Origin: Pampus argenteus
Taxonomy: Eukaryota; Chordata; Actinopteri; Scombriformes; Stromateidae
Length of the DNA: 64,000 nucleotides
Direction of reading: 5' to 3'
NCBI GenBank assembly: GCA_036937835.1
Contig: CM072861.1
Coordinates: forward strand, 20,016,001 to 20,080,000
The notes beneath the pieces are model-generated. The model searched no databases, was not told the origin of the DNA, and was given only the letters and a program-made list of their open reading frames with translations. The translations under genes were made by a program, and so were the position numbers. The first letter of the stretch is position 1, and every line of letters begins with the position of its first letter. Below, in pieces: positions 33,811 through 47,711 of the stretch.

Positions 33811-35898
33811 GGACAAATCATTTATTATTATTATTATGAGACGCTGTCGTGTTAAGCTGGTATTTGACTGCAGTGTGTCTAGTAACTAAACCCATCAGCT
33901 GGTTGAAGTTATAAACTGTGTGGCCGCCGCGCCTTGTTCTGTATTTGCTACTTATTTTGTTAAAGAAATGTGTGGTTTTTTTTATCTTCTCTGTTGTCTG
34001 TTATGAATTTAACGCATTTGGTGGTTGAGTCACATAGTTTCTATATGCGATGCTCATATATAACATGAGGTTGAGGTGTTGGTGACCATCAACAGGCTGA
34101 AATGTGCTCAAACCTTGTTTGTTGTTTGTGGTACGTGTGTGAACATACACAGGAAGGATTGTGAACCTTACATCTGGATCCCATGAGCTGAATATCTCAC
34201 CCTGTGTTTAACATAGAGTGACATGGTAACTGTTGGCAGTGGCATATTAAGGCATATTCATGATTAAACTGTGTTAAATTAAAATATTTTATTGAAATTG
34301 TTAGAAGTCTGATGCTGGGGGTGAGGTGTGTCACCATTTTTTATTTCTTGAATATGAAATGCTATATTGATTTCTTATGTATTTTATTTTATCTGAATGT
34401 GTGTGTGTGTCTGTGTAAGACTCAAGTCAGTTAGATGGAAACAGACCAAACAAATAAACAAACAAAATCTAATTTCCCTCAGGGCAAAATCCTGAACCAT
34501 ACATGATGTTTGAATAAGTTTCCACAATTTGTATGTTCACTGATCTCTTAATAACTTTTGTTTCATCTCTTATTCATCAACAAACTAAAACATCATTTTA
34601 GTCCAATTACTTCTTGGATCTATTGTCACAGTGCTTAGCGGGCGCTTTGTTTCCTTCACGTGGTACATAAATAGTTATAGTCCTTCATTTCAAACACAAA
34701 TTAACACTTGTGTTCACTCTGAGGCTACAAGGGTGGAAATAAGTTCTATATGTATTCTGCTGCGTGTGCACTTGCTGGTTCTATAAGCTGTGGCTGCTAA
34801 TATGATTTGTAAGACGAGCATAAGATATAACATCCCGTTGCGGCTGACACATTTGAATACAGAGTCAAGCGATTAACAGAGAAATCATGCATGAGTGAGC
34901 TTGCCTACCAGTCTGCTTTGTGTATTAGCCAAAACATCCATATATTAAAGCTTGCTGAGCCTAATGAACATCCTGCTCTTATTGATGATCCCATTGTTGT
35001 GTGTGGGAATTTACATAATCGCTACTTTACTCAGATTAAATTTGGCTCCATTAAAAAACATACTGTACCCTTTCTCGCTCTTCACTTTCTCCTCTTTAGC
35101 TAAGATGGTAATATTGTCTCTGTATTTTTAAGATATGATGTTAAAATGTTTTTTTTTTCTTTCAATCACCTTTTGAAAACAAATTGCACGCAGTGGAGTA
35201 CAAATGTGTGTATGTATGTATGTGTGTGTGTACATATCTATATTTTAGCACACTCTGCTCTCTGTGTCGCATCATCATTATATCTCACAATATTTTCTGC
35301 TGAGACAGGGAGTTGTAGAGAGTGTTTTTATGTTTGGGGGAGTAGTGAAGGTGGAGGGGGATGAGGAGGAAGGAAGCAGAGGGATAATAGTTTGAAGGCT
35401 GTGTCAGTGGTAGGCATGCTTCAGAAAACATCAGGGCAGGATTTGGAAAAAAACAGGTATACCACCCTATCATGTCCTCAGAGCAACTGCACTTTGATAT
35501 GTTATAAAAAAAAAATCCATTGATGCCTCTGACAGCACTTTCTCCCATTTTTTTCCTTTACCCTGTAATGACAAAATATGATGCTCGGAGAATGTTGAAT
35601 CAGCTGGTTTAGTTCAGACTTTGTGGATTCCTTTAAAGTATTTATTTGAATTAACCAGCAAATAAATATAGTTTATCAAATTCCTTTACATTAAATTATT
35701 TAATTAAAAAAAAACTGTTTTCACAATTAACAATTACCCTGGATGTTCAGCACACTGCAAACTTTAAACACACATAGACAAAGTAAATGAAAACAAAACA
35801 TCAAAACATCAAACAACTAATTTTACTTTTTTTTGGAAGTTTTCTTCATTTAATTGTGTTTTATCTATCTATATATCTATATGACAGAAACCCATCAT
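33811..35898. other. Gene-free stretch
   Basis: No gene was recognised. An open + frame of 70 codons at 34891-35103 has no domain. A TATG/TG microsatellite lies at about 35205-35233. Confidence 0.55.
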
Positions 35899-35985
35899 TT
35901 TAACCCAAACCATGATCTTTCTCTAAACCTATCCAAGTGTTTTTTTGTTTCTAAACCTAACCAGACCCTGAAACGTGATTATTAC
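35899..35985 (+). repeat. Degraded teleost repeat (CTAAACCTAACC words)
   Basis: Contains AACCCAAACCATGATCTTTC, TCTAAACCTATCCAAG and TTTCTAAACCTAACCAG, two tandem-like variants of a word set I recognise from fish intergenic repeats. It is short and non-coding. Confidence 0.5.
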
Positions 35986-38900
35986 AATCACAGTAATATA
36001 ACAGTGACTACGTAACTATAGATCGTTCTGGAGTGCAGGTACAATCAGCCTATGTGTTCACTTGATTATGAAGATCTGTTGGTTAATTGTCAATAATCAA
36101 ATGTGAATATATATGTATACAAGGATATGATCGCATATGTGAAACAAACCATTTTGACATTTTGCTGTGTGATAATCTTCCTGATGCTCCTGTCAGTAAA
36201 CCCTTTTCAGACACGGTCAAGCCAACAAGACCATCATTATATAAACACACACACAGGATATGTACGTGAACACACACACGAATAAATGGCAGAATTCCTA
36301 ACACAGCTGAATGGACCCATTTGCCAATTCTTGATTAATTCGTTTGTCCGTTTACTCAAACGCATGAGGAATTCAATTAATTTTATAAAGTGGAACAATA
36401 CTGGGCCTAATCAAAATAAATGAATCCACAAAACCACATCATTGCTATTTATTACAAAAACACATTTCTCCAATTCGGTATGATGCTTTCCACTATCCAT
36501 GAGTTGACCTGTTATTCTCAGTTAATTAAAAGACATACCCAGTTATGCTCAACTTAGCCCCTCAATTGGCTCAGACATATCACAGTCAGAGCTGTTAGAA
36601 AAGCAAGTTAAACACGCTGCACCTCGTCAGCTAAGATGCCACAATGGAGTTAGTTACTCAAGTTACTCATGTTCAAGTTTGTTCACTTAATACTTTTTAT
36701 TTTTATTTGTTGAGAGCAGCTATACTTAGACAGGAGAAAGGGGGGCAAAAAACAATGATAAAATAAAGGTTAGAGTGAGTCTACTATATTATTCCATGAT
36801 TTAGAGTAATATACACACATTTGCAGCATTATGGATAATTTCTGTGAGGTCATGTTGTGATTAGAGTAACTCATTTTACATGTTGGAAGTGTGGTAACGT
36901 ACTGAATATACTGTATAACAATGGTAATACTGCTGAAAATACAATGTTAACTCTTTCTGTATTTTTTACTGTTAGATTCACACATTTATAGTGCATTACC
37001 ATAAAAGACAATTCTCTGTGATACCTTGTTTTATACACTATTCAGGTCCATTAAGGTGCAATAACACAAATTAAAAAAAACCCAGTACATTATATAAGTA
37101 AAAATCCTGCATGTGAAAAGCAGCTTATTAGCAAAATGTATATGAAAAAGCTATCATGTAGGCAGATTGCATTGAGTTATTATAGTTATTATATTGTGTT
37201 ACTGGATTATAATTAGTGATGTGGTCATGTGTTAACACCATTTTGATGTTGTACCTCGTTAAAATTGAGCTCCGTTATTATACAGTTGAGTAATTGGGAA
37301 AACAATATATTATGTTTTGTAGGTATTTTTTTCTCCTAATCGCATAGTGGAGCTGTCAAATAAATAAAGTAAAAAAAACTACAATTTACATCAGCAATGC
37401 AGTATTATAAAGTAGAATAATGTAGAAACACATACTCATACATAAATAATATTTTTAATCCCAGCACTTGAAAGATGTTGATGCAGCATTATTGTTATTA
37501 TTATTATTGATTGATAAAGTATGCAAGGTACTTGGTGCTGTATCTGATGAGCACCAGCAGCCCTGCTCCACAGTTACAGACTGAGATCGACTTGTTTTGC
37601 CTCCGCCTTTCCTGTGCTATAGACCCGCTGAGACTTGCTCTGCTGTGCCATCAGTAACCTATACAGCGCCGCATGTCAACTCACAAGTGACTGCCACAAA
37701 TATCAGACAACCCGGATGAGACACTTTATCACATTTCATTGCTTTTCAAACGTATTCCAAAGACAAGGACAATGTGATTTATTATTTATACTCCCAAAGC
37801 CACCTTATCCTTCTCTGCGAATGGGCAGGCTAAAAATAAACAATTCATTTAGGACTTCTAAGCACAGATAATGGATGCTTTCTGCTTTATTCAGTCTGAC
37901 ATTGTCATCTTAGACATGATGTGCCTTGAAGTACAGTGCATATGTATGATTTAATAATTAAATCAAACCAAATCTTCTGTATTAACATTGATTGAGAGCT
38001 GTTGGATCTATTCTCTTCTCTCGCTGAGATCAAAATGCACGTTTATGCATAAAACTTTTGGACTGCATGCAGTCTTGAACTGTGTGTGTTGTCTGTGCCT
38101 TAATTTAAAACAATTACAGGTCTCAGAAGCCAGTGGGAGTCTGGGTTACAGGACAAGGTTACCTTGCCAGGCTGCTTATCATGGAGAAAGTGGTCTGCTA
38201 GGACAAAGCAATTCAGAATTTTATTATCATTCAAATTAGAACATATAGAGGGGCCTTCTATCCGATTGGTGAAATAATGGGAGTCATTTATCTAGGTCTC
38301 ACCGACCTTTCATTTCCCATTCATGTCTTATTAGTGGAGCATACATCATCATCCTGCCATAATTAAAAAGAGAAAATCAAATTGATTGTGGGGAAAAAAA
38401 AAAAAAGCTGCATGCAGGTAGAGATTGAATAGAGCTGTGTGTTCTTTGTAGCCTGGTTTCTGTAGTGGGCTTTAACTAGCCTTTCCTGTGTTTATTTTCC
38501 TTTTGTTATTCGGCTTCTTGGTCACACAGAAGGCCAGGACACTAACCAGACGTCATAGGTGTTTATCAGCTCTGGGCTAGCCAACGCCATAATCGGAACA
38601 AAAGAAGATTAGAGCGGCAGTGATTAATGCACCATGAGACTGAAAGAAAAGTTTCTCACGCATATTAGTCTTCGTAATGGATTTATGAAAAACAAAGTGA
38701 AAGTACCATGAGTTGATTGCTGAGATAAAACAGGATTTATAATGTGAAAGTGTTTTTTTTTCCCATTTTGGAGTTTTTGTTTTCAAGGCCAAACGGTACT
38801 GGGAGGAAACTATGTTATTAAATAACAGACGACAGACGGTATTTTAAATTGAAAGTGATGGTACAGTGAAGCCTGGGATGTTAAAGGCAGTGAGTTTCAG

Positions 38901-40557
38901 AGGGGACGTGAGATACTAGTGCGATTACTCATCAAAACCTAAACAAATTGAATATGGAAGGATGTTGTTATCACTGCGATCATGTTTACATACTTCCACA
39001 ACGCATTCAGCACCAACAAATCCAGATAGGAACTGAAGGGAAAGTAGTTAACCACTCATCACACTGCAGTTCAATGAGTATAACTCAATAGCGTGTCTCC
39101 TCTCTTCTCGATTTAAAGCTTGCAATTCACCAGGGGTCTACAATGGAGAAGATAAATGGGGTGAGAGTTACCCTCAAAGTGGCCCTAATGAGAAATCTGT
39201 GGGAGATGCTCATATTTTATCTGCAAAATAGAACAAAACAATTCTCCCCAAAGCCCTCTTAAACGCTAATTGAATAGTAATGCAATGCCTCAGGCATCTT
39301 GTTGTCAGCTCATTTGGGCAGTGATTTGTCTCAATCCGTCATAGGATTCTCACTTTTGGCAAGCTCTCAATGAACTGCTCAATGCGCCATTGAAATTCAA
39401 TTTCATAAATCCCTGTGCTGTACAACAACCTCTTTGCCAGGCCTGCGTTACACTTAATGCCATCCCAGTTCCTCTTTTTGCAGGGATATTTGTTACTTGA
39501 AAACACAAAAGTTTGCGGAAGCAGCATCATCTTCTTTTCTGCTCGATATGTTTCTCCGTCACTGAATTAGCAGCCTGGACAGAGGACCAGCACAGCTTCA
39601 TGATTCAAGTAACCTCACAGTTAAAACACATTTAATCTGAATTCTTTGTCAGATGTAAAAATGGATTCCCATAGAAACATAACAGAGTCTTATCTCACTG
39701 CTGCACTAATAAAAATGATGGATAACATGGGAGCCTGAGACAATTGGATTTCATTCATGTAATTCAACCACTGCTTGGAGAACAAGCTGCAGTCTCAGGT
39801 TCCTGCTTGACTTCTCTTCATCTAGCTGGGTTATCAAGAGGCAACAACCAAACCTGTGACGGAAACAAGCCGATTCTCCTTCATCACCACAGCTTTGTGT
39901 TCACAATAGATTAAGACAAAGGTTTGTCTGCTGTACTTGTATGAAGAAATGACATAGACAGTATTAGTAACTCTGCTTATGGAGAATTTTAGGACCTTTC
40001 AGCTTCTAGGTTGTTGTTTTTTTTGTTTTTTTTTTAATGGTGTGCCCTCATCAATCTAATTTCCAGCAGCAGCAGGCAGCTGTTTTCAGCAAAAAGCTCT
40101 GATAAACCCACTGTAGGGCAACCTATCCATCACTGAACAACAGACAGACATGTAGCTATTAGCTATTGAATATACTGTAGGAGAGCACTCAGCAGCTGAA
40201 GAGCCAGATATTTCCCTTTTTAAAGAGTTGGTGGAAACCAAAAAAGAGCTAAAAAGGAAAAGTGAATATATAAAACGACCAAACTCATCAGGCGGACAGA
40301 AACACTAATTAACACCAATTATACACCAGTTATGAATGCTTCAAAAGGATGCGTTAGTTGTTAACAAATGAATACTGAATACTATTTATAAGAGTTACCA
40401 ATGATTAATAACGCCTACTTTGCCTTATTTAAGTCAGACAATGTCTTTTAGAAGCATTTTTTATTTGTTGAAATTCTCTGTACATCCCAACAGCAATCAA
40501 TAAATCAAATGCTCTGACAATAAAAAGAAATCTGGGGCCGGCGCAGACCTGTAATAA
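35986..40557. other. Gene-free stretch with possible conserved elements
   Basis: No gene was recognised. Unique-looking blocks at about 38130-38360 and 39100-39520 stand out from the AT-rich background. Homopolymers occur at 38393-38405 (A) and 40016-40035 (T). Confidence 0.5.
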
Positions 40558-40604
40558 GTCCGTCTAATCATTTCCTTCAGCCCGAACGATATGATTAGAC
40601 GGAC
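40558..40604 (+). other. Perfect 14-bp inverted repeat (hairpin)
   Basis: The left arm GTCCGTCTAATCAT (40558-40571) and right arm ATGATTAGACGGAC (40591-40604) are exact reverse complements, separated by 19 bases. It sits in a short CpG/GC-rich segment (about 40535-40650) that also holds a second small stem, CCTCG/CGAGG at 40607-40622. It is too short for a typical pre-miRNA. It could be a MITE relic, a protein-bound palindrome or a small structured RNA. Confidence 0.8.
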
Positions 40605-43600
40605 AACCTCGCCAGCCGAGGCGATACCGAAGGATAGGGAGTGACCGGGTGGCAGGAGAGAAGAAAAAAGACGAGAATATCAACAGAAAGCAGAATGAAA
40701 ATCAGACTGAACAGCACATCATCTTATCAACAACACTGGAGCGAGAGACTTTGAATGGAAGTGAACTCGACTCCCAGAAATGAAACGCGATATCACTCGA
40801 ATTCAAGCAGCGACACTCATTACTTTTGTGGCGGAACAGGTGAAATGCCGTCCTGTTTACTGTTTACTAAAGGTTGTTGTGCTTGTGTTGCGTGCACGTA
40901 TGAAGCGTGTGCATATGCTTTTTTTTTTTTTTTAATGTGCAGCTTTTTTAATTCTGTGAGGTTTTTTATTTTTAGTCTTTTCCACAACACCCAGCTTTAA
41001 TATCGGGGGGTCCCATTACATGTAATATTTAGTAATTAATAAATGCCTTGTTAGCCCCTTAAAATTAATATTAAGTTCAACACACGCAGTGAGCAGCTTG
41101 CATAAGAAACAAAATGGTATTCCTTATCTAACAGTATCTTTGAAATATTTTTCACTTACTGATAAAATATGTAGTGTCTCTAATGTGTCAGCTTTCATTT
41201 GCAAGCTTTACCCACCACCCCCGCGTCCCTTTTAAATTCATTTGCCACCTCTGAAGTTCAGCTTCAGTCCTGCAGTCCCTCTCAGCGTGGGGTGACGGAG
41301 CAGGTTAATTGCTGGATTTTGATTGTCATGCTATAACAGATGATTTTGGAGGAGAACGTATGGCGTTAACAAATAGATAACAGATTGCTATCTATTGCTC
41401 GCAGCACTCTGGTGTGGCATAAAGTGTGAAGAAATCTGAATCACAAGGGTATGTAATGACATACATCTACGTATCATGGATGAGTAAAAATAATAGATTA
41501 ACTCCTTTCAGCTGAACAAATAATCTGCACGTACTGTATATGTCAATGAACTGCATCATCCTCATGTCATGAAATTTGATCCAGCTCCCATATCCCTGAG
41601 CTAGTGGGATTTACAGCGCCCACTTTAAAATATGACTCAGAGATTTGACAAACACATTCATATTATTTTACAATACATCAAAGAATTGACCTTTAGGACT
41701 TTTGGTAGACCTAACAAATATTGAAGACACGCCACTGAACTTTATATTTTTTTTCCTATCTAAAAGAGATTGAACCATTTCTGTCACAGCTTAAAGAATA
41801 TGAAAGAAACTTGATTCCCTACTGTAGCTCTGACCATCCTGACAGTTGGTTGTTTTTAAAACTGTCCATTATCCGCATCCGATAAGCCACCAAATTATCC
41901 GTCTTTTAAATCAGTATTTTAAGGTTTCCCAATTTAAGCACGTTTCAAGAATTTCCTAGACAAAAGAGGCACCATTTGGAGACAGGCTAATGAGATCACT
42001 TTAGATAATAGTATTTATTTTCAATACAAATCAGATTTAATGACCTTGAATGATTGATCTCCCTTGCAGGGTACCTGTCAGTCACCGACACAACCATTTT
42101 CTGCGTTTGCCTGGATTTGTCACCGGTTGACAACACAACGGAAAGGAATATTATACCACATCATCGCAGGATTAGACATTATTTTTGGTTGTTGCAGATG
42201 CCTAAGCCCTGTCTAAGACCTCGTTATGTTTAATGGTGTGAGTTATTGCCTGCCCTGAGCATTGTAACTCACGGGACGCAGAGCATAGAACATTTATAGA
42301 CCCTTCAGTCGCTATACAGGCCGAGGTCGGCTTCTGCAGTAAGCAGGGGATAAAAGAATTGAAATATTCCTCATTGTGGTGCTGCTCCTATACCTGAAAT
42401 TTGATACCTGAAAGATGATTTAAATAATCAGTGTTCTTTACAGTATTGTTTTTGCAAACAGACACGGCTCTTTTAAAGCATGTGGTGCTTATGGAGCGTA
42501 TTCCAGAAGGATCCACTGAAGTGAAGTGGACGGGTCGTATTGGGGGTCAACCCATTATCCCTACTAATGTGCTGTGAGATTGGTAGCTAATTTATATTGC
42601 ATGCTAATTGATATTAGCGCTGGGCCCATTACCGGACTTAGACTTTACAAACTGTCCACAGATACAATTAAGAGAAATGTGAGCGAAAACTCATTTAGTT
42701 CAATCTTCCTTTCTCTCCACGGTCATGTCTTGGCGATTTACGTTTCGATACTCACACGGTCACACGGTCTTTATCTTGCAGAGGGAGGAGGAAGATGCTG
42801 TTAGCCTGGTAGCAGTGAAAAAACTATAAGCAGCGGAGCATGGACGAGTAATGGTGAAGACGACTGTAAGAACTATTACCGGAAAAGGTGCAAAAATCCT
42901 TGTTGCTCTAAAGGAATCTGTCCAGTTAGTAGCGTGAAGAGATAGAGGTGTGTTAGTTACAACAAGCATGGCTACAAGACATCTAAACAGCAAGGACAAC
43001 AAAAAACAAACAACTAATGGACATTTTTCCCCCGAAAAAGTATGCATTTAATATATTTGTTCACATGATTATCCATTTTTAATTATGTCTCCTTCACTCC
43101 CTCTTCTCCGCTTCTCATTGAAAAAATCGCTTTTTAACTGTTGGTTCATGAGTCGTCGGTGTACTGACACCATCATGTAACGCCACATTGTTCTCACAAC
43201 AGTCCGTCAGATTCTTTCATTTAAAGAGAACCGGGTACAGGATACAGCGTTGAAATCAGGGGGCAGTTCATTCCTATGAAAGTTGCTCAGTGGTGCATGA
43301 AGCAAGATAATAATAATAATATTTACCGGGAGCTTCTGGGATCGTGTGGCCCACAGAGCAGAAACACTAGAGACTTCTTCCCTTTGGTCAAGTCAGCAGA
43401 AGATTTGTCCCTTCGGTGACTTGAATGAGGTTAAAATCATTCAATCGTGTTAAATGGATCAAATTCTGCTGTGACACCTTTGGTCCAGTGTGCATCACAT
43501 GACAGACACAGAAGTTGTAATTATGGCAGATTGGTGCTATTTCTGCTTGTTGACTCCATGAAAAATGAAAGTTTATGACTAACTTTGCTGAAAACTTCGG

Positions 43601-46600
43601 CTTTGAGATATTTGTGTCTCGTTATGATTGTGAATGAGCTGATATTCATCTGCTGGCCTTCAGTTTGTTCCTGACATTTATTAAGCTGTTTTTCTGTTGG
43701 ATGAACAGTAAGAGAAACTATTGTTGCTTTATAAATTTTGCCTTGCACCTCCACCTAAAGTGGTCATATTAATAATGTATTTTCTGCGCAGTTGGTGGTT
43801 GGCGGTTTGCAGGTCGGGTGGGTGCGGCCATAGGTGCATATATATGTTTTTAAGCTCAATAAACACAATATTTGACTCAATTCTTATTCATGCTTTTGTC
43901 AGTTTCACCTTGCACGCTATCAGCTTCATAACTCCTCTGAGTTAAACTTGTAAGTTTTAAAGAACATCTTAATTATGATCACTGGTGTACTTCCCATCAT
44001 GCAGCACATTTAAATTAACTCTCCTTAATCTTTTTCTTTGTCTTTTATGTCTCATCGTGTGCTTTGAAAAAATGGTGTGAAAGGTTTCTGTAATAATAAT
44101 ACTATAATAATAATAAATTGGCTTTAGAAATAGTCCAATTTAAACATATTGAGTCTTAAAATATTGGATATTGGAATATAAGACGCATCAGTATGATTTA
44201 GACTGTAGAATATAAAGTTCCCCAGGTTCTAAAAAACAGTGGATATACATAGATGATAACGCTGCCAAAAATCCTAGCGAGACGCCTCGAGGATGTTGAG
44301 GAGTTGGGTTTGGTGGCGTGTTTATGATGGGATGTGTTGTTCTCAACATAGCTAACATGCAGTATGTGGGCCACGAGCCCCGCAGCCTCGCTGCTTGCCA
44401 ACAGTGTTATGAGATGAGATGCTGTACATGACATTCCGCTACCTCAGTTTCCATGGATACCGCACCTGATTAGACGTGAAGTCATGCACGTGCCCTCTGG
44501 ATTGTGACAGCACTATGAGCTGGATGACATCCCTCCAAGAGCCTGTACTAGTACTCAGAAAACAACACGAAGAAAAGCCAACACAACGGTGTTGTTTATC
44601 AGTGTGTAAACATTTAATAGTCTTTTATCCTGTTTAATTCTCTCAACCACCCAGTGATGCACAAAGGTGTTGACTTTCTTTCTTTCCTGTTGATCTCCCA
44701 CTCCAGGTTCACACTCAAATGTTTGACAATCTAGAGATGTAATCGACCCCCCCCTATACCCCATCCTGCCTATCTATCTTTATTCTCTATTTAAATCCTT
44801 TATTCACTTTTCACATTGGCTGGCTCCATTCCCTTTTCCCTCTGCTCAGCATGCATGAAGCAGACAGCATAGGGAGCCCAGAGATCCATAATCCCCCTAC
44901 AGGAGAGAAGTGGATGGCTTTAATGATTTAAAACTTGTCAATGAGCACCTTCTCTGATTTGAAATGAGAAATTTGAAGGCCTGTTGGAATTAGCCCAAGT
45001 CAGAGCCACACTCACTACATCAGCATTCCCCTCGATCAATGGTCATTGACTGCAGCAAGTAGGTGCTTAATCATTTTTAATTAGAGATAATCAGACATCT
45101 TGTCCATTCTAGTTACGAGAGGGCAAAATCGAGGTCCGCTTCTCAATTTGACATTCTGACTCCAATTTCTTTAATTTGACATCATTGTTAATCCCAGATT
45201 TTTTGTACTGAGCAGGTAAATCAGCCTCAACCAGCTTTACATGATTACTCTTCAGAAAGAGGAAGTGGGATGTGTTCACTAATGTATTGTGTGACAACAA
45301 CGCTGACAAAACTGAAAGAATTCATAGCAAAACTGAGAGTGAAGTGTTGGGAGTCTGAATGTCGGCGCTGTGCTGGGTGTGGCAGTGTAGCCTGTCTCGC
45401 TGGTGGTATCTCTTAGTAATGAGGCCCCGTGAAGCCGTGGCTCTCACCCCTCACTGGGCCCTCATACATCATTAATGTTCCCACATCATAGTCCTGATAA
45501 TTACCGGGGACGTGAATGTCACCTCAGTCGCGCCTCCACAACAGAGGATGACAGCACAAGGTCTGCGGTCTGCTAGACGTGCCATGAGTGCGCTGCATCT
45601 CACACGCTCTTAGTCTCTCCACACACTCTAAAAAAAACCAAAAAACTACTTTACCCAAAGTGAAGCATATGTGTCCTTTTATTACCGTCACAACACATGT
45701 GATTCATGACTCCTTTGGTTTTTGCTCCAGCAGGCTGCTTGACTTTCTTTCACGGACATTCGGGAGTATATTTGAGTCAAAATAAAAGATGAAAAAATGG
45801 TTGTTTCACCCAAATTACAAAAACAAAACAAGATTAAAAAAAACCCCACTTACATACTCATTTACTGCATAGTAGTAGGTAGTACCAGGTATTACTAGTC
45901 ATGCAGATGTAATGCTTTTAATAAAGTTTTATTTGACCAGGTCTCAGGATTATTGCCCCTGAGAATTTAGTACTGAACAGTATTTAAACTGTAACTCAAC
46001 AACCCCTAAAATCTTTTTTTTTTTTTCCTGACCTCTAGTGGTTTAACTTCTTACCTTGATGCAGTGATGTACAGGTGTACACACTTCACTCACAGTGCTA
46101 ATGTAGGAAGTCGTGAGGCCAAAAGCCAGGGCGTGTCGGTTGGGGAGAATGAGATCTGCAATTAACGTCTGCGTTTATTGAACATAATTGCAGAATTGTC
46201 CAACACTGACGTTCTTATGTGGCGATACGGTTGGCTAATCAAACACTTTAAAAAATTCAACATCTCTTTCCAGAAGGTCTTCCCATAACTGAATAATCGA
46301 CAGAGCATGTTGTCAACAGTTTTTATAGGAACTATTTATTTTCATATTTATTTCCAAGGAAAAATGTTCCTCTGTAAGGTCAGTGGATTATAAAAACTAT
46401 GTATTTATTCAATACTGTGAGGATCACAACTTAAAAAAAAAAAATTCTATTCACCCCCATCTATTTCTGTAATCTGTGGTATTAGAAAGACACTCAAGGT
46501 TCCTTTTTTTAGTAAATCATGTTGCATGACTATGATCACTACAGAGTGTACTGATGCATTTTCTCTCTACACTTCTACAGTGTCTAACTATAAGGACTCT

Positions 46601-47689
46601 GTCTGTCTGTATGTCCTTTACATATCTCGAGAATCATTCATCCAGTCTACAGACTTGGCGGGTGTGTTGCTGGGGACCCAAGGACATGCAGTGTTGAATT
46701 TGGACATGTTCAATGTAATGAGAGATATACAGAGAAAGAAGCAGTGGTTGAGCGAGCTAGAGAGTGAATGAAAAGAACGAGGGGCGGTAGTGAGAAAGAA
46801 CAGAAGAAAGCTGGTGAATTGAAGAAATAAAATGTTATTTTTCTGATTGTTTCATGGTGGTTACAAACACCCACACCCACGCACACCTCCGCACAACCCT
46901 GCTGGAAGGTGCCACAGTGCGTTTGTGGTGTGAATATGGCCATGCACACACATGCATACACACACAATCACAAGACGACAGATTGCAGTCAGAGTAATAA
47001 GCGAAGTCAAAGAGAAGTTTTTTATTTTTACATGGCGTGCTAAAAGTAGACAGTGAATACACAGCTTTTAATCAAGAATGGACAGACTCAGAGGCTACTT
47101 CCCACGGGCAGTTCAAAACCAGTATGTTACATATAAGCACACATCTTTTGAGCAAATAAAAATCACTCAATTGATCCAAACTGAAGAAAATACATTTTTC
47201 AAGAGCTCTGTTATGTATTTTATTTTTAAATGCAGCCCTCATTATACTGAGAAAATGAACATTTCTTTACCATTAGAGTACTTTTTATTTATTTATTTGT
47301 GTATAATTGAAAAGTTGGTTTCTTTCATGTTGTTGGTGTATATACTCATTGATACTTAATACTGTGTTGAAGCAGCAATACTGGCCCAAGCAGTTGAACG
47401 GGCACGGCACTAATTACTGTATAATGAGGAAAAAAATGAGGCAGACATGGGCAGGTATTCTTTGTTTGAAAAAAACAAAACAACCCATGAATAAAGAATT
47501 CAGGATGAAACATTAAAGTCTAAATTAAATGGGCAATTCATGTTGAAAAAATTAAACCCCCGACATGTTTTGGCATCAGGGAGTGAGACTTATCGTTTTC
47601 GCTGTCAAATTACCCGTGTGACTGAACAGATGTTTGCACCTACTGCAATTTCTCATTGCTTTCCCTTTCGGCTTCTTTTCTTCTTCCAT
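40605..47689. other. Gene-free stretch
   Basis: No gene was recognised. 43100-43500 may be a decayed interspersed repeat, but I found no second copy. AAT repeats occur at 43310-43320 and 44093-44115. 45400-45545 is unique-looking. A T-run lies at 40919-40934. Confidence 0.5.
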
Positions 47690-47711
47690 ACACACACACA
47701 CACACACACAC
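47690..47711 (+). repeat. (CA)n microsatellite
   Basis: 11 CA units. Confidence 0.92.
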
